This document shows, piece by piece, positions 45,596-53,273 of a stretch of 64,000 bases of DNA. This DNA is from Flavobacterium orientale (GTDB lineage: Bacteria; Bacteroidota; Bacteroidia; Flavobacteriales; Flavobacteriaceae): contig NZ_BMFG01000004.1 of the NCBI RefSeq assembly GCF_014638005.1, positions 243,135 to 307,134 of the forward strand, written 5' to 3'. The position numbers were made by a program, and so were the translations under genes. The first letter of the stretch is position 1; each line of letters opens with the position of its first letter. A model generated the notes under the pieces. It ran no database searches, was not told the origin of the DNA, and was given only the letters and a program-made list of their open reading frames with translations.

Positions 45596-46989
45596 CTCGG
45601 CAAAATCTTGCCTGGATTTAAAATTCCATTCGGATCAAAAACAAATTTTATTCGTTCCATTAATTCCAAATGAGTTTTACTAAAAGCAATACTCATATAA
45701 TCTTTTTGCACATATCCAATACCATGTTCTCCTGAAAGTGTGCCTTTTAATGAAACCGTTAATTCAAAAATATCTTTAATTCCTTTTGGCACTTCTGTTT
45801 GCCAATTTTCATCTGACATATTTCCTTTTATAATATTCACATGCAAATTTCCATCGCCAGCATGACCATAACAAACGGATTTAAAACCATATTTTTTTCC
45901 GATGGATTTAATTCCATCTAATAATTTTGGTAATTCATAACGCGGCACAACCGTATCTTCTTCCTTATAAATTGAATTCGATTTGACCGCTTCTGCAATA
46001 CTTCGCCGCATTTTCCACAAGGCATTTTTTTCGTCTTCGGTATCGGCAAAAAGAATGTCATCAATTTGAAATTGTTCCACCACTGTCATTATTTTTTCGG
46101 CTTCAGCCAACAAAATTTCAGGATAATTTCCATCTACTTCAATGAGTAAATGAGCTTGAATTTCATTTTTCACTTGCACATTCAATCCATCAATGTATTC
46201 TACTGCCCAATCAATGGCATCGCGTTCCATAAACTCTAATGCACTAGGTACAATTCCTGCTCTAAAAATGGCAGAAACCGCTTCACAAGCCTCATTAGCT
46301 TTATAAAACGGAACTAACATCAATACGTTATGCGTGTTTTTGGAAAGTAACTTCAAAACAATTTTAGTGACAATTCCCAGCGTTCCTTCGCTCCCAACTA
46401 TCAATTGAGTCAGGTTGTATCCTGTTGAATTTTTCAATGTATTGGCTCCGGTCCAAATAATATCTCCGGTTGGCAAAACCACTTCTAAATTCAAAACATA
46501 ATCTTTGGTAACACCATATTTTACAGCTCTCGCTCCACCGGAATTTTCGGCAACATTTCCGCCAATGAAACAACTTCCCATACTACTGGGGTCAACCGGA
46601 TAAAAAAGTCCTTTTTCAGAAACAGCTTCGCGTAACACTTGTGTAATCACACCGGGTTCGGTAATCACTTGTAGATTTTGTTCATCAATGGATATAATTT
46701 TATTAAATCGTTCCATCGATAGTCCGATTCCACCTTGAATAGATAATGCTCCGCCACTCAACCCTGTTCTACCGCCAATGGGAACTACAGGAATTTTATA
46801 TTGATTGGCTATTTTTAAAATCTCAGAAATTTCAGTTGCGTTTGAAGGTTTCACCACAACATTTGGCGGAAAAACATAATCTTCCGTTTCATCATGACCA
46901 TAGTGATTTCGTGTTTCTACATCAGTAAAAACAAACGATTGACCGACAATAATTTCTAATTTTTTGAGAATATCTTGTGTAAGTTGCAT
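45592..46989 (-). CDS. FAD-linked oxidase, GlcD/D-lactate dehydrogenase type
   Basis: 465 residues. FAD-binding PCMH domain (VVPIGGRTGLSGGALS; DPSSMGSCFIGGNVAENSGGARAVKYG; GSEGTLGIVTKI) and C-terminal oxidase cap with GHAGDGNLHVNI and GEHGIGYVQ. This is the family of glycolate oxidase GlcD and D-lactate dehydrogenase (cytochrome), acting on D-2-hydroxy acids. No GlcE/GlcF neighbour is seen. Overlaps the 3' end of the small Lys-rich gene. Confidence 0.93.
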   Translation of the reverse strand: MQLTQDILKKLEIIVGQSFVFTDVETRNHYGHDETEDYVFPPNVVVKPSNATEISEILKIANQYKIPVVPIGGRTGLSGGALSIQGGIGLSMERFNKIISIDEQNLQVITEPGVITQVLREAVSEKGLFYPVDPSSMGSCFIGGNVAENSGGARAVKYGVTKDYVLNLEVVLPTGDIIWTGANTLKNSTGYNLTQLIVGSEGTLGIVTKIVLKLLSKNTHNVLMLVPFYKANEACEAVSAIFRAGIVPSALEFMERDAIDWAVEYIDGLNVQVKNEIQAHLLIEVDGNYPEILLAEAEKIMTVVEQFQIDDILFADTEDEKNALWKMRRSIAEAVKSNSIYKEEDTVVPRYELPKLLDGIKSIGKKYGFKSVCYGHAGDGNLHVNIIKGNMSDENWQTEVPKGIKDIFELTVSLKGTLSGEHGIGYVQKDYMSIAFSKTHLELMERIKFVFDPNGILNPGKILPS

Positions 46990-47021
46990 GCTTTAAATTT
47001 AACCCAATAAAGGTAAAAAAA

Positions 47022-47933
47022 TTATATCATTGTTAATACCCAATACCAAAAAGCTAGCGTTAAAAAAGATAATGGAATACCAACGCCAACCATCATACTA
47101 CTTAGTTTAGGTTTTAATCCATATGTTGAAGCCAAAATTGACCCGGTTATCATCGGTGCCATGGCAGATTGCATGATGGAAACATCAATTTGAACGCCAT
47201 CTGCACCTAAAATTATTTTATATAAAAGCAAGAAAAAAGCAGGCATTAAGAACAATTTAAAAAATAATCCTAGAGTTAAAAAATTCCAGTGTTGACTATT
47301 TTTATCAATTTTTAATTGCAATCCAACTGCAACTAAAGCAATAGCAGTCACTGTACTTCCTAATTTTAGAAAAACAGTTTGCATTAATTCGGGGAAATCG
47401 GTTTGAAATAGATTTAAAAAACAAGCAATTAAAAAGGATATGAAAGGTGGAAATAATAGAATTTTTGAAACTATTGATTTTGTATTTGTTTCTCCTTTTG
47501 AAAAATAAACAGCAGCCGCTACAGCCAAAGTGGCCGTTACCACAAATGACCCCGGTTGATCAACAAAAATGGCAGTTTGTAATCCTTCTTGACCATATAA
47601 TGCTTCCGATACAGGATAACCAATAAAAGCAGTATTTGATAATCCGCCTGTAATGACAAGACAGCCCGTTAATTTTTTTGACCATCCTAGCCATTTTTGT
47701 AAAATTGAAAAAAACAAAAATGACAATGCAAATCCGAGCCAAGCTATTCCTAACGGAAATAATAATTTTGAAGAAATTTCAATTTTTGGAATGTAATACA
47801 ACGCCAATGAAGGCAAAGAAATATAAATTACGAAATGGTTTAAAGCAATATGACCGTTTATTGGAAAAGATTTGATATATCGCAAACCAACTCCTAAAGC
47901 CAAACAAAGAAAAAGCAAGATTATATTTTCCAT
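47022..47933 (-). CDS. AEC family (auxin efflux carrier-like) transporter
   Basis: 303 residues with about 9-10 hydrophobic helices. Family elements: GHIALNHFVIYISLPSLALYYI near the start, KKLTGCLVITGGLSNTAFIGYPV in the middle, and SIMQSAMAPMITGSILA with the C-terminal GVGIPLSFLTLAFW. The AEC family includes malonate and other carboxylate permeases of bacteria; the substrate here is unknown. It lies 32 bases upstream of the oxidase on the same strand, so transport and oxidation of the same hydroxy acid is possible. Confidence 0.9.
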   Translation of the reverse strand: MENIILLFLCLALGVGLRYIKSFPINGHIALNHFVIYISLPSLALYYIPKIEISSKLLFPLGIAWLGFALSFLFFSILQKWLGWSKKLTGCLVITGGLSNTAFIGYPVSEALYGQEGLQTAIFVDQPGSFVVTATLAVAAAVYFSKGETNTKSIVSKILLFPPFISFLIACFLNLFQTDFPELMQTVFLKLGSTVTAIALVAVGLQLKIDKNSQHWNFLTLGLFFKLFLMPAFFLLLYKIILGADGVQIDVSIMQSAMAPMITGSILASTYGLKPKLSSMMVGVGIPLSFLTLAFWYWVLTMI

Positions 47934-48052
47934 AATTGAAATTGGAATGTAAAAATACCATTATAAAATTGTTCTTTCAATTTTTGGTACTTTTTTTAAT
48001 CACTTGAATCTCTTGTTGATTTTACTTACTTTTACTACTTGAAATTAATTTT

Positions 48053-49138
48053 GTGAAAAAAACAAATCCAAATAAATCCGCTTTAAGCGAAAAAGAAGGT
48101 GTTCCTCAACCGGAATTCATCAGTGATTTGGTTGTGAAAAACATTAAGCAATTTCGAAAAATTCAACCGTCTTCTGATGAATTGATTGATGGAATTTTAA
48201 AAGGCAACATTTCCGACTTAAGTCGTGCCATTACTTTAGTAGAAAGTACAAATCCCGATCATTTAAACAAAGCAAATGAAATTATTGCCGCTTGTTTACC
48301 CCATTCAAATGAATCTATTAGAATAGGAATAACAGGCGTTCCGGGAGTTGGTAAAAGTACATTTATTGAAGCTTTTGGAAAACACTTGACTTCATTAGGT
48401 AAAAAAGTAGCTGTTTTGGCTGTTGATCCAAGTAGCACCATTTCTCACGGTAGTATTCTTGGAGATAAAACCCGAATGGAAGAATTGGTTAAAGATAAAA
48501 ATGCCTACATCAGACCTTCTGCATCGGGTGAAACTTTAGGTGGTGTTGCCAGAAAAACACGTGAAACTATCATTCTTTGTGAAGCCGCCGGATTTGATAC
48601 CATCATTATTGAAACCGTTGGTGTGGGTCAAAGTGAAACGGCCGTTCACAGTATGGTTGATTTCTTTTTGTTATTAAAAATTTCAGGTGCCGGCGATGAA
48701 TTGCAAGGAATCAAACGAGGAATCATGGAAATGGCCGATGCCATCGTAATCAATAAAGCTGATGGCGATAACATCAAAAGAGCAAAACTAGCCAAAACAG
48801 AATTCAATCGAGCATTACACTTATTTCCGGCAAAAAAATCAGGTTGGATGCCTACAGTTTCTACTTGTAGTGCCATTACCAAAGAAGGAATTGATGCCGT
48901 TTGGAAAATCATATCTGATTATTTAGAATTGACACAATCCAATACTTATTTTCAAGATAAAAGAAAAGAGCAAAATCAATATTGGATGATGGAAACCATT
49001 AATGAACAATTGAAAAATCATTTTTACAATCATCCTGAAATTATTCATTTATTGGATAAAAAGAAAAAATCGGTTCAAAATAATGAAATTTCACCTTTTG
49101 CAGCAGCTTTAGAATTGCTTTCTACTTACTACAAATAA
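48053..49138 (+). CDS. meaB: MeaB/ArgK family GTPase, methylmalonyl-CoA mutase chaperone
   Basis: 361 residues from GTG 48053; no ATG lies near and a stop codon in frame lies at 48017, so this start is likely but not certain. P loop GITGVPGVGKSTF (about 94-106), DPSSTISHGSILGDKTRM, SASGETLGGVARKTRE, and ETVGVGQSE. These proteins protect and reload methylmalonyl-CoA mutase with adenosylcobalamin. The mutase gene is not in the window. Adenosyltransferase (37.9 kb) and the carboxylase (11.3-14.8 kb) belong to the same pathway. Confidence 0.95.
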   Translation: MKKTNPNKSALSEKEGVPQPEFISDLVVKNIKQFRKIQPSSDELIDGILKGNISDLSRAITLVESTNPDHLNKANEIIAACLPHSNESIRIGITGVPGVGKSTFIEAFGKHLTSLGKKVAVLAVDPSSTISHGSILGDKTRMEELVKDKNAYIRPSASGETLGGVARKTRETIILCEAAGFDTIIIETVGVGQSETAVHSMVDFFLLLKISGAGDELQGIKRGIMEMADAIVINKADGDNIKRAKLAKTEFNRALHLFPAKKSGWMPTVSTCSAITKEGIDAVWKIISDYLELTQSNTYFQDKRKEQNQYWMMETINEQLKNHFYNHPEIIHLLDKKKKSVQNNEISPFAAALELLSTYYK

Positions 49139-49142
49139 TTTT

Positions 49143-49285
49143 TTTATACCCTATCTAATTCATTTTTAATAAAATATCAATTATTATATCCAAAAAGGTA
49201 TAAAATATTGATAAAATTTAAAAATACACCTTTTATGGTGTGATTTTTCGATATTTTTGTATATTTGTAGTTTAAAAGGTATAAA
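49143..49285 (+). promoter_or_regulatory. operator-like repeats and -7 boxes of the hip operon
   Basis: Two exact copies of AAAAGGTATAAA (49193-49204 and 49274-49285), an inverted partial copy TTTATACC (49143-49150) and a near copy of the inverse, TACACCTTTTA (49225-49235). ACACC/GGTGT form an inverted repeat at 49226-49241. Two -7 boxes overlap the region: TATTTTTG (49252-49259) and TATATTTG (49260-49267). The last GGTATA copy ends one base before the hipB ATG at 49287. This is the expected layout of HipB autoregulation, but binding is inferred. Confidence 0.65.
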
Positions 49286-49286
49286 T

Positions 49287-49520
49287 ATGCGAGAAAATTT
49301 AACTGATTTAAGTAAGCACATCAAACTAAAACGCAAGCAAAATAAGCTTACACAGCCAGAACTAGCTTTAAAAGCTGGAGTTGGTTTGCGATTTGTTCGA
49401 GATTTAGAACAAGGAAAAAGCACTTTAAGAATGGATAAAGTGAATGATGTATTACGCTTATTTGGAGAGACATTAGGACCGGTTCCAATGGATCGAGATA
49501 AATTGATAACAAATGAATAG
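49287..49520 (+). CDS. HipB-like HTH antitoxin/regulator
   Basis: 77 residues from ATG 49287; a TTG at 49257 overlaps the -7 box. An XRE-type helix-turn-helix (about 12-55; KRKQNKLTQPELALKAGVGLRFVRDLEQGKSTLRM) matches the Y4mF/HipB family that represses hip operons. It overlaps the following gene by eight bases. Own promoter and repeated operator-like sites upstream. First gene of a three-gene HipB, HipS, HipT-like operon. Confidence 0.9.
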   Translation: MRENLTDLSKHIKLKRKQNKLTQPELALKAGVGLRFVRDLEQGKSTLRMDKVNDVLRLFGETLGPVPMDRDKLITNE

Positions 49521-49839
49521 AAGCGGAAAAGTATATATGAAAAATGAGTATTGCGGAACAGTTTTAGAAACTGATCATGGTTATTTATTTCAATATGATA
49601 CCGAATATTTAAAAAAAGAAAATGCTCAAGCAGTAAGTCTAACATTGCCACTTACTGAAAAACCATTTCAAAGTAAAACCCTTTTTGCATTTTTTGATGG
49701 ATTAATTCCGGAAGGTTGGTTGTTAGACATCGCAGAGAAAAATTGGAAAATTAATTACAAAGACAGAATGGGTTTGCTCCTCACCTGCTGCAAAGATTGT
49801 ATTGGAGCTGTAAGTGTTCAAAGAAATGAAGAACTATAA
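49513..49839 (+). CDS. HipS-like stand-alone HipA N-terminal subdomain
   Basis: 108 residues. Matches the first subdomain of HipA (Couple_hipA type) with LPLTEKPFQSKTLFAFFDGLIPEGWLL. In the described E. coli HipBST system the equivalent small protein HipS is the antitoxin that inhibits HipT. The stop overlaps the next gene's ATG by 14 bases. The gene is a complete independent unit rather than a frameshift fragment, since it overlaps both neighbours with good starts. Confidence 0.85.
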   Translation: MNRSGKVYMKNEYCGTVLETDHGYLFQYDTEYLKKENAQAVSLTLPLTEKPFQSKTLFAFFDGLIPEGWLLDIAEKNWKINYKDRMGLLLTCCKDCIGAVSVQRNEEL

Positions 49840-50851
49840 AAAAAAATATTTAGCACGATTAGAACAAACTACCAGAGAAGTTCAGGAACCTGAAACTTTT
49901 TATGGTAGAAGATGTTTGTATTGCTATGAACCACTTTTTGATAGTACTTCTGATTTTCATGAAGCCTGCAACAAACGCTTTTTTGGTCAATTAAAAACGC
50001 CACAACTTAATTATAACTTGGAAAATCTGCAAGAATTAGCATCAAAAGTTATCCAAAGTCAGATGGCGGTAACAGGAGTACAAGCGAAAGTGTCATTGAG
50101 TTTATTTAGAAAAAAAGAAAAAAATTTAACAAAAAAGCTCACCATCGTAGGGCTTTATGGTGATTATATACTCAAACCACCTTCGGAACATTATGAACAA
50201 TTACCTGAATTGGAAAGTGCTACCATGCATATGGCAGATGTTTGTGGAATAAAAGTTGTGCCTCATAGTTTAGTAAAGTTACAAGATGAAACCCTTTGTT
50301 ACATCACAAAACGTGTGGATAGAACCAGAAAAACCAAACTCCACATGGAAGACATGTGTCAATTAAGCGAACGATTAACCGAAGATAAATACAAAGGAAG
50401 TCACGAGCAAGTGGCTAAATTGGTGTTGAAATTTTCAAGTACACCGTTATTGGATGTGAGTAACTTTTATGAGCAAGTGCTATTTAGTTTTTTTACCGGA
50501 AACTCCGATATGCATTTGAAGAATTTTTCCTTACTGGAAAAAGAAGGGCAAGGTTTAAGTTTGTGTCCGGCTTATGATTTAGTGCCAACAGCATTAGTAA
50601 ATCCGGCAGATACCGAAGAATTGGCCTTGACTTTGAATGCAAAAAAAAGAAAACTAAAATATATAGATTTTTTATCCGCTTATGAAAATGGTGGTTTGAA
50701 TAAGAAAGTTTTAGATAATACCTTAGAACTTTTTGTCTATGCCAAACCCGAAATAGAAGCCGTTTTAGAAAAGAGTTTTGTGAGTGATGAATACAAATCA
50801 AAATATTATTCTCTAATTGATAGCAGATATAAGCAATTAAATTTGATATAA
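49826..50851 (+). CDS. HipT-like serine/threonine kinase toxin
   Basis: 342 residues from ATG 49826; an in-frame GTG at 49814 adds four residues. HipA kinase core lacking its N-terminal subdomain: the G-rich loop AVTGVQAK at 81-88, ATP-binding Lys117 (ILKPPS), TKRVDR, catalytic Asp228 and Asn233 in GNSDMHLKNFS, and the metal-site Asp251 in YDLVPT. A CxxC followed by HxxxC near residues 30-48 could bind zinc. E. coli HipT phosphorylates TrpS; the target here is unknown. All catalytic residues are intact, so the toxin could be active. Confidence 0.88.
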   Translation: MKNYKKKYLARLEQTTREVQEPETFYGRRCLYCYEPLFDSTSDFHEACNKRFFGQLKTPQLNYNLENLQELASKVIQSQMAVTGVQAKVSLSLFRKKEKNLTKKLTIVGLYGDYILKPPSEHYEQLPELESATMHMADVCGIKVVPHSLVKLQDETLCYITKRVDRTRKTKLHMEDMCQLSERLTEDKYKGSHEQVAKLVLKFSSTPLLDVSNFYEQVLFSFFTGNSDMHLKNFSLLEKEGQGLSLCPAYDLVPTALVNPADTEELALTLNAKKRKLKYIDFLSAYENGGLNKKVLDNTLELFVYAKPEIEAVLEKSFVSDEYKSKYYSLIDSRYKQLNLI

Positions 50852-50861
50852 ATTGATATAC

Positions 50862-50896
50862 AAAAAAAGCCGTTTTAATTTTATTTGAAACGGCTT
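50862..50896. terminator. convergent terminator
   Basis: A 9-bp perfect stem AAGCCGTTT/AAACGGCTT with a 12-base A/T loop and a minus-strand T run. Serves the minus-strand gene ending at 50909 and possibly the hip operon. Confidence 0.8.
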
Positions 50897-50908
50897 AAAT
50901 TTTAAAAA

Positions 50909-51136
50909 TTATTCTTCGTAACGTTCCATTTCTCTATCATAAAAAGCACCGGCTAACTCAATTAATTTTTCTAATTCAGTTTCCAATTCTTTTTCATCTT
51001 CAACATCAACCTCTTCGATGATTTCAACTTCGTCATCTTTTAAATTGATTATAAAACGAGGATATTCTAAATGAATGATAAATATATCTTCAGGAAAATC
51101 AGTGTTGTCAGCTAAAACGAATTTTGGTAAGTCCAT
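50909..51136 (-). CDS. small acidic protein conserved near purM in flavobacteria
   Basis: 75 residues from ATG 51136; the longer frame to 51208 reads through a heptamer repeat and is rejected. MDLPKFVLADNTDFPEDIFIIHLEYPRFIINL followed by an acidic helix. No known domain; the sequence type is conserved in flavobacteria (from memory, unverified). Transcribed behind purM, with a heptamer array in the gap. Confidence 0.7.
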   Translation of the reverse strand: MDLPKFVLADNTDFPEDIFIIHLEYPRFIINLKDDEVEIIEEVDVEDEKELETELEKLIELAGAFYDREMERYEE

Positions 51137-51142
51137 TTTTTT

Positions 51143-51177
51143 TTGGTAATTGGTTATTGGTAATAGGTTAAAGGTAA
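51143..51177. repeat. heptamer array I (between purM and the small acidic gene)
   Basis: Five 7-bp units: TTGGTAA, TTGGTTA, TTGGTAA, TAGGTTA, AAGGTAA, ending seven bases before the ATG at 51136. The minus strand, coding for the downstream gene, is G-free. Confidence 0.88.
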
Positions 51178-51182
51178 ATGAA

Positions 51183-52361
51183 TTAGTATTCAAATGTACC
51201 AAATTCACTGGTAATAGTTAATTTTTTATTATCGGATGCTTCTACTCTACCTACAATCTGAGCATCAACATTAAATGATTTTGAAATTTCGATAATGTCG
51301 TTGGCAATTTCTGAAGGAACATATAATTCCATTCGGTGACCGCAATTGAACACTTGATACATTTCTTTCCAGTCGGTTTTTGATTGTTCTTGAATCAGTT
51401 TAAACAAAGGTGGAATCGGAAATAAATTATCTTTTATAATATGTAAATTATCAACAAAATGTAGAATTTTTGTTTGAGCTCCACCACTACAATGCACCAT
51501 TCCGTGAATGTCTTTTGGTGTGTACTTTTCCAAAATCTTTTTGATAATCGGAGCATATGTTCGTGTTGGAGAAAGGACTAGTTTTCCAGCATCAATTGGA
51601 CTATTTTCAACCGAATCAGTCAACTTCACTTGACCTGAATATACCAAATCACTTGGTACTTCAGCATTAAAAGTTTCAGGATATTTATCTGCTAAATATT
51701 TTGAAAAAACATCATGACGAGCAGAAGTCAATCCATTGCTTCCCATACCTCCATTATATTCTTTTTCATAAGTAGCTTGACCAAAGGAGGCCAAACCAAC
51801 AATTACATCACCGGGTTTAATGTTAGCATTATCAATCACATCGCTGCGTTTCATTCGAGCTGTAACGGTTGAATCTACAATGATTGTTCGAACTAAATCA
51901 CCAACATCTGCTGTTTCGCCACCAGTTGAATGAATGGTTACGCCAAACGAATTTAACTCTTGAATTAATTCCTCGGTTCCGTTAATTATGGCAGAAATCA
52001 CTTCAGCTGGAATTTTATTTTTATTTCTTCCAATGGTTGAAGAAAGTAAAATATTATCGGTTGCTCCAACACAAAGTAAATCATCAATATTCATGATTAA
52101 AGCATCTTGAGCAATGCCTTTCCAAACAGAAATATCTCCTGTTTCTTTCCAATACGCATATGCCAAAGACGATTTCGTTCCTGCTCCATCAGCATGCATT
52201 AACAAGCAATAATCGGAATCATTTGTCAAATAATCCGGAACTATTTTGCAAAACGCTTTTGGAAACAAGCCTTTGTCAATATTTTTAATGGCATTATGTA
52301 CGTCTTCTTTTTCGGCAGAAACACCTCGAAGTTTATAGCGATTACTGGTATCAGAACTCAT
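51183..52361 (-). CDS. purM: phosphoribosylformylglycinamidine cyclo-ligase (AIR synthase), long form
   Basis: 392 residues from ATG 52361. AIR synthase fold: HADGAGTKSSLAY (catalytic loop), NIDDLLCVGA, GGETADVGDLVRT, GLASFGQATYEKEYNGGMGSNGLTSARHD, and MVHCSGGAQTKIL. ATP-dependent ring closure to 5-aminoimidazole ribonucleotide in purine synthesis. Longer than the roughly 345-residue E. coli enzyme; extended forms are usual in Bacteroidota. Own promoter at 52386-52417; no other pur gene in the window. Confidence 0.93.
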   Translation of the reverse strand: MSSDTSNRYKLRGVSAEKEDVHNAIKNIDKGLFPKAFCKIVPDYLTNDSDYCLLMHADGAGTKSSLAYAYWKETGDISVWKGIAQDALIMNIDDLLCVGATDNILLSSTIGRNKNKIPAEVISAIINGTEELIQELNSFGVTIHSTGGETADVGDLVRTIIVDSTVTARMKRSDVIDNANIKPGDVIVGLASFGQATYEKEYNGGMGSNGLTSARHDVFSKYLADKYPETFNAEVPSDLVYSGQVKLTDSVENSPIDAGKLVLSPTRTYAPIIKKILEKYTPKDIHGMVHCSGGAQTKILHFVDNLHIIKDNLFPIPPLFKLIQEQSKTDWKEMYQVFNCGHRMELYVPSEIANDIIEISKSFNVDAQIVGRVEASDNKKLTITSEFGTFEY

Positions 52362-52385
52362 AAAAAAATGTGTGTTGTTGTTTGG

Positions 52386-52417
52386 CAAAGATACATTTAA
52401 TGTAATTAAGTCACAAA
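52386..52417 (-). promoter_or_regulatory. purM promoter
   Basis: Minus strand TTTG (52417-52414), 20 bases, then TATCTTTG (52393-52386), 25 bases before the ATG at 52361. Full match to the Bacteroidota pattern. Confidence 0.75.
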
Positions 52418-52442
52418 GTGAAAAGTGATGAAAAAAGGAAAA

Positions 52443-53273
52443 TTAGTTTTCCATAATTTCTATTTCAACTCTTCTGTTTTTTGCCCGTTCCTCTTCATTT
52501 TTTTCAGGGATGGTAAAGATTGGTTTAGAAGTTCCAAATCCTTTATAGGAAATTCGTTTTTTTTCAATTCCTTTCAAAACTAAATAACGATAAATAAAAC
52601 GAGAGCGTTGGATTGAAAGCTGCAACTCTCTGGTATTTTCATTGCAACACATGTGACCTTGAATTTCAATTTTCAAATTCGGATTGTCATTCAAAACTTC
52701 AACTAATTCGTCCAAACTTGGTTCTGATTCTTTAACTACTCGAAACGTGTTAAAATGAAAATTTATTCCTTCCAATCTTATTCTATCACCTTTTTTAACT
52801 CTTGCTATTTTTTCTCTCAAAGGAATTAATGGATCGTCAAACAACAACGGACTTCGATTTGCCCAAACATTTGCTTTTGATTTATCCTCTGAATCAACAT
52901 TTAAATTTCTATAAAAAACAACTACTTTTCTGTTTTCAGCTTGAATTTTTGATTGCTTAAAATTTTTACCGTAGGGTATTTTTTGCAATCCTTCGTTAAT
53001 TTGAATTGCATTATTTTTTAGAATTTGCAAAACTTCATTAATTCTTTTTTGAGATAAAATTAAATTATATTTTTGGGTGTCAACGCTATCACAATGACCG
53101 TGAAGCTCTAAGATTTCTGCATTTTTGTTATTTTGCATCCATTTTTCAAAATAGGTTAACGAAACCTGATTTGGGATTGAAGCATTGAAATCAAAGAATA
53201 TTTCAAATTTTTCTTGAGCAGAAATGTTGTTTCCGAAAAGGAGAGAAAATGCTATGAAAAATAGTTGTTTCAA
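52443..53273 (-). CDS. exported protein with two OmpA-like domains (paralogue 2)
   Basis: 276 residues, signal peptide ending near NISAQ. Two OmpA/peptidoglycan-binding-like domains: about 22-125 (IFFDFNASI...ELHGHCDS...SQKRINEV) and about 165-275 (INFHFNTFRVV...EIQGHMCCNENT...SIQRSRFI...FGTSKPIF). The Asp that binds diaminopimelate in GHTD is replaced by Cys in GHMCC of the C domain. The start is TTG at 53273, overlapping the TGA of the upstream gene by four bases (TTGA). Tandem paralogue of the next gene. Confidence 0.82.
   Translation of the reverse strand: MKQLFFIAFSLLFGNNISAQEKFEIFFDFNASIPNQVSLTYFEKWMQNNKNAEILELHGHCDSVDTQKYNLILSQKRINEVLQILKNNAIQINEGLQKIPYGKNFKQSKIQAENRKVVVFYRNLNVDSEDKSKANVWANRSPLLFDDPLIPLREKIARVKKGDRIRLEGINFHFNTFRVVKESEPSLDELVEVLNDNPNLKIEIQGHMCCNENTRELQLSIQRSRFIYRYLVLKGIEKKRISYKGFGTSKPIFTIPEKNEEERAKNRRVEIEIMEN

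Noticed and set aside
48046..48053. TAATTTTG as meaB promoter
   Set aside because: It overlaps the only plausible start codon, has no -33 partner at the right distance, and occurs in A/T-rich sequence where chance matches are common.
49513..50851. Split HipA read as a frameshifted pseudogene
   Set aside because: Both parts have their own starts with short overlaps, catalytic residues are intact, and a three-gene HipB/HipS/HipT arrangement is known.
16659..51177. Heptamer arrays considered as CRISPR or telomere-like DNA
   Set aside because: There are no spacers, arrays are only 35 bp and unit sequences differ between loci.
51137..51208. N-terminal extension of the small acidic gene
   Set aside because: It would translate a heptamer repeat array; the ATG at 51136 gives the expected protein.
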